A model generated the notes under the pieces. The model saw only the letters and a list, made by a program, of their open reading frames with translations, did no database searches and was not told the DNA's origin. A stretch of 64,000 nucleotides of DNA, taken from Halalkalibacter urbisdiaboli (GTDB lineage Bacteria; Bacillota; Bacilli; Bacillales; Bacillaceae_D). The stretch covers positions 466,921 through 530,920 of the forward strand of contig NZ_MVJM01000002.1 of assembly GCF_002156385.1 (NCBI RefSeq), given 5' to 3'. This document shows positions 63,951 through 64,000 of this stretch, one piece after another. Positions within the stretch are counted from its first letter, which is position 1. The number at the start of each line of letters is the position of its first letter. The position numbers were made by a program, and so were the translations under genes.

Positions 63951-64000
63951 TTAATATTGTCTAGCTTTCACAAGGTTAATGCTGCGTGCTTTTGCAGCTT
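63951..64000 (-). CDS. C-terminal end of a minus-strand gene (runs off the window)
   Basis: The minus-strand frame reads AAKARSINLVKARQY and ends in TAA at 63951-63953, just before a terminator. Too short to identify; the adjoining terminator makes a real gene end plausible. Confidence 0.35.
   Translation of the reverse strand, partial: AAKARSINLVKARQY

Overview
The window looks like a chromosomal segment of a low-GC Gram-positive member of the Bacillaceae. Gene content and local order follow the yt* region of Bacillus subtilis (sftA-ytpR-ytpQ-ytpP, ytoP-ytzB-ytnP-trmB-ytzH-ytmP-amyX, ytgP-ytfP-leuS-ytqA-ytqB-ytpB-ytpA-ytoA, metK-pckA-ytmA-ytlACD-ytkD). Regulation is of Firmicute type: strong AGGAGG ribosome sites, a T-box leader, an S-box riboswitch and many hairpin/T-run terminators. 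Assignments come from reading motifs and recalling families; no database search was run.

Layout. 1-10.6 kb: the start of the DNA translocase sftA, small conserved proteins, a PTS-type membrane permease, an M42 peptidase, the YtnP lactonase and TrmB. 10.7-20.4 kb: pullulanase, PurU, LrgAB, ThpR, a cysteine synthase, PepV and the regulator YtzE. 20.4-28.1 kb: a pseudouridine synthase, two tandem RodA/FtsW glycan polymerases, the YtgP/MurJ flippase and the flavoprotein YtfP. Between convergent ytfP and leuS lies a gene-free stretch with a dense cluster of DnaA boxes. 28.1-33.7 kb: leuS, whose leader has a promoter and a Leu T-box and then, unexpectedly, about 1.07 kb of 51-bp tandem repeats before the leuS start codon, followed by ytqA-ytqB on the other strand. 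33.7-41.2 kb: a beta-carbonic-anhydrase remnant, ytpA-ytpB separated by a second array of the same repeat family, ytoA, a PAP2 phosphatase, a glycosyltransferase, a DUF1540 protein, and metK behind a SAM riboswitch. 41.3-58 kb: pckA, ytmA, an ytlACD ABC transporter, a NUDIX enzyme, an MFS exporter, YwpF, an Sda-like kinase inhibitor, MalY, a hydroxyacid dehydrogenase, an ABC-F ATPase, PurT, an SDR, an Mrr-type nuclease and a split chromate transporter.

58-64 kb is accessory and decaying. It holds an IS110-family element whose transposase carries two frameshifts, an apparent remnant of a glycoside hydrolase N-terminus, a frameshifted GNAT gene, an intact GH43 arabinanase, a small ORF with an internal stop, and a second Mrr-like membrane protein that seems to have lost its catalytic residues.

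Themes. Lipid II flipping and glycan polymerisation (YtgP, RodA, FtsW) sit together. SAM synthesis (MetK) and several SAM-dependent RNA modifiers (TrmB, YtqA/YtqB) are present. Two intergenic repeat families stand out: the GC-rich 50-51-bp hairpin repeats at 30.6-31.7 and 35.2 kb, and a composite hairpin repeat at 38.7, 53.7 and 61.5 kb. The strongest leads are the DnaA-box cluster and the minisatellite in the leuS leader, where 13 units each carry their own Shine-Dalgarno/GTG module.
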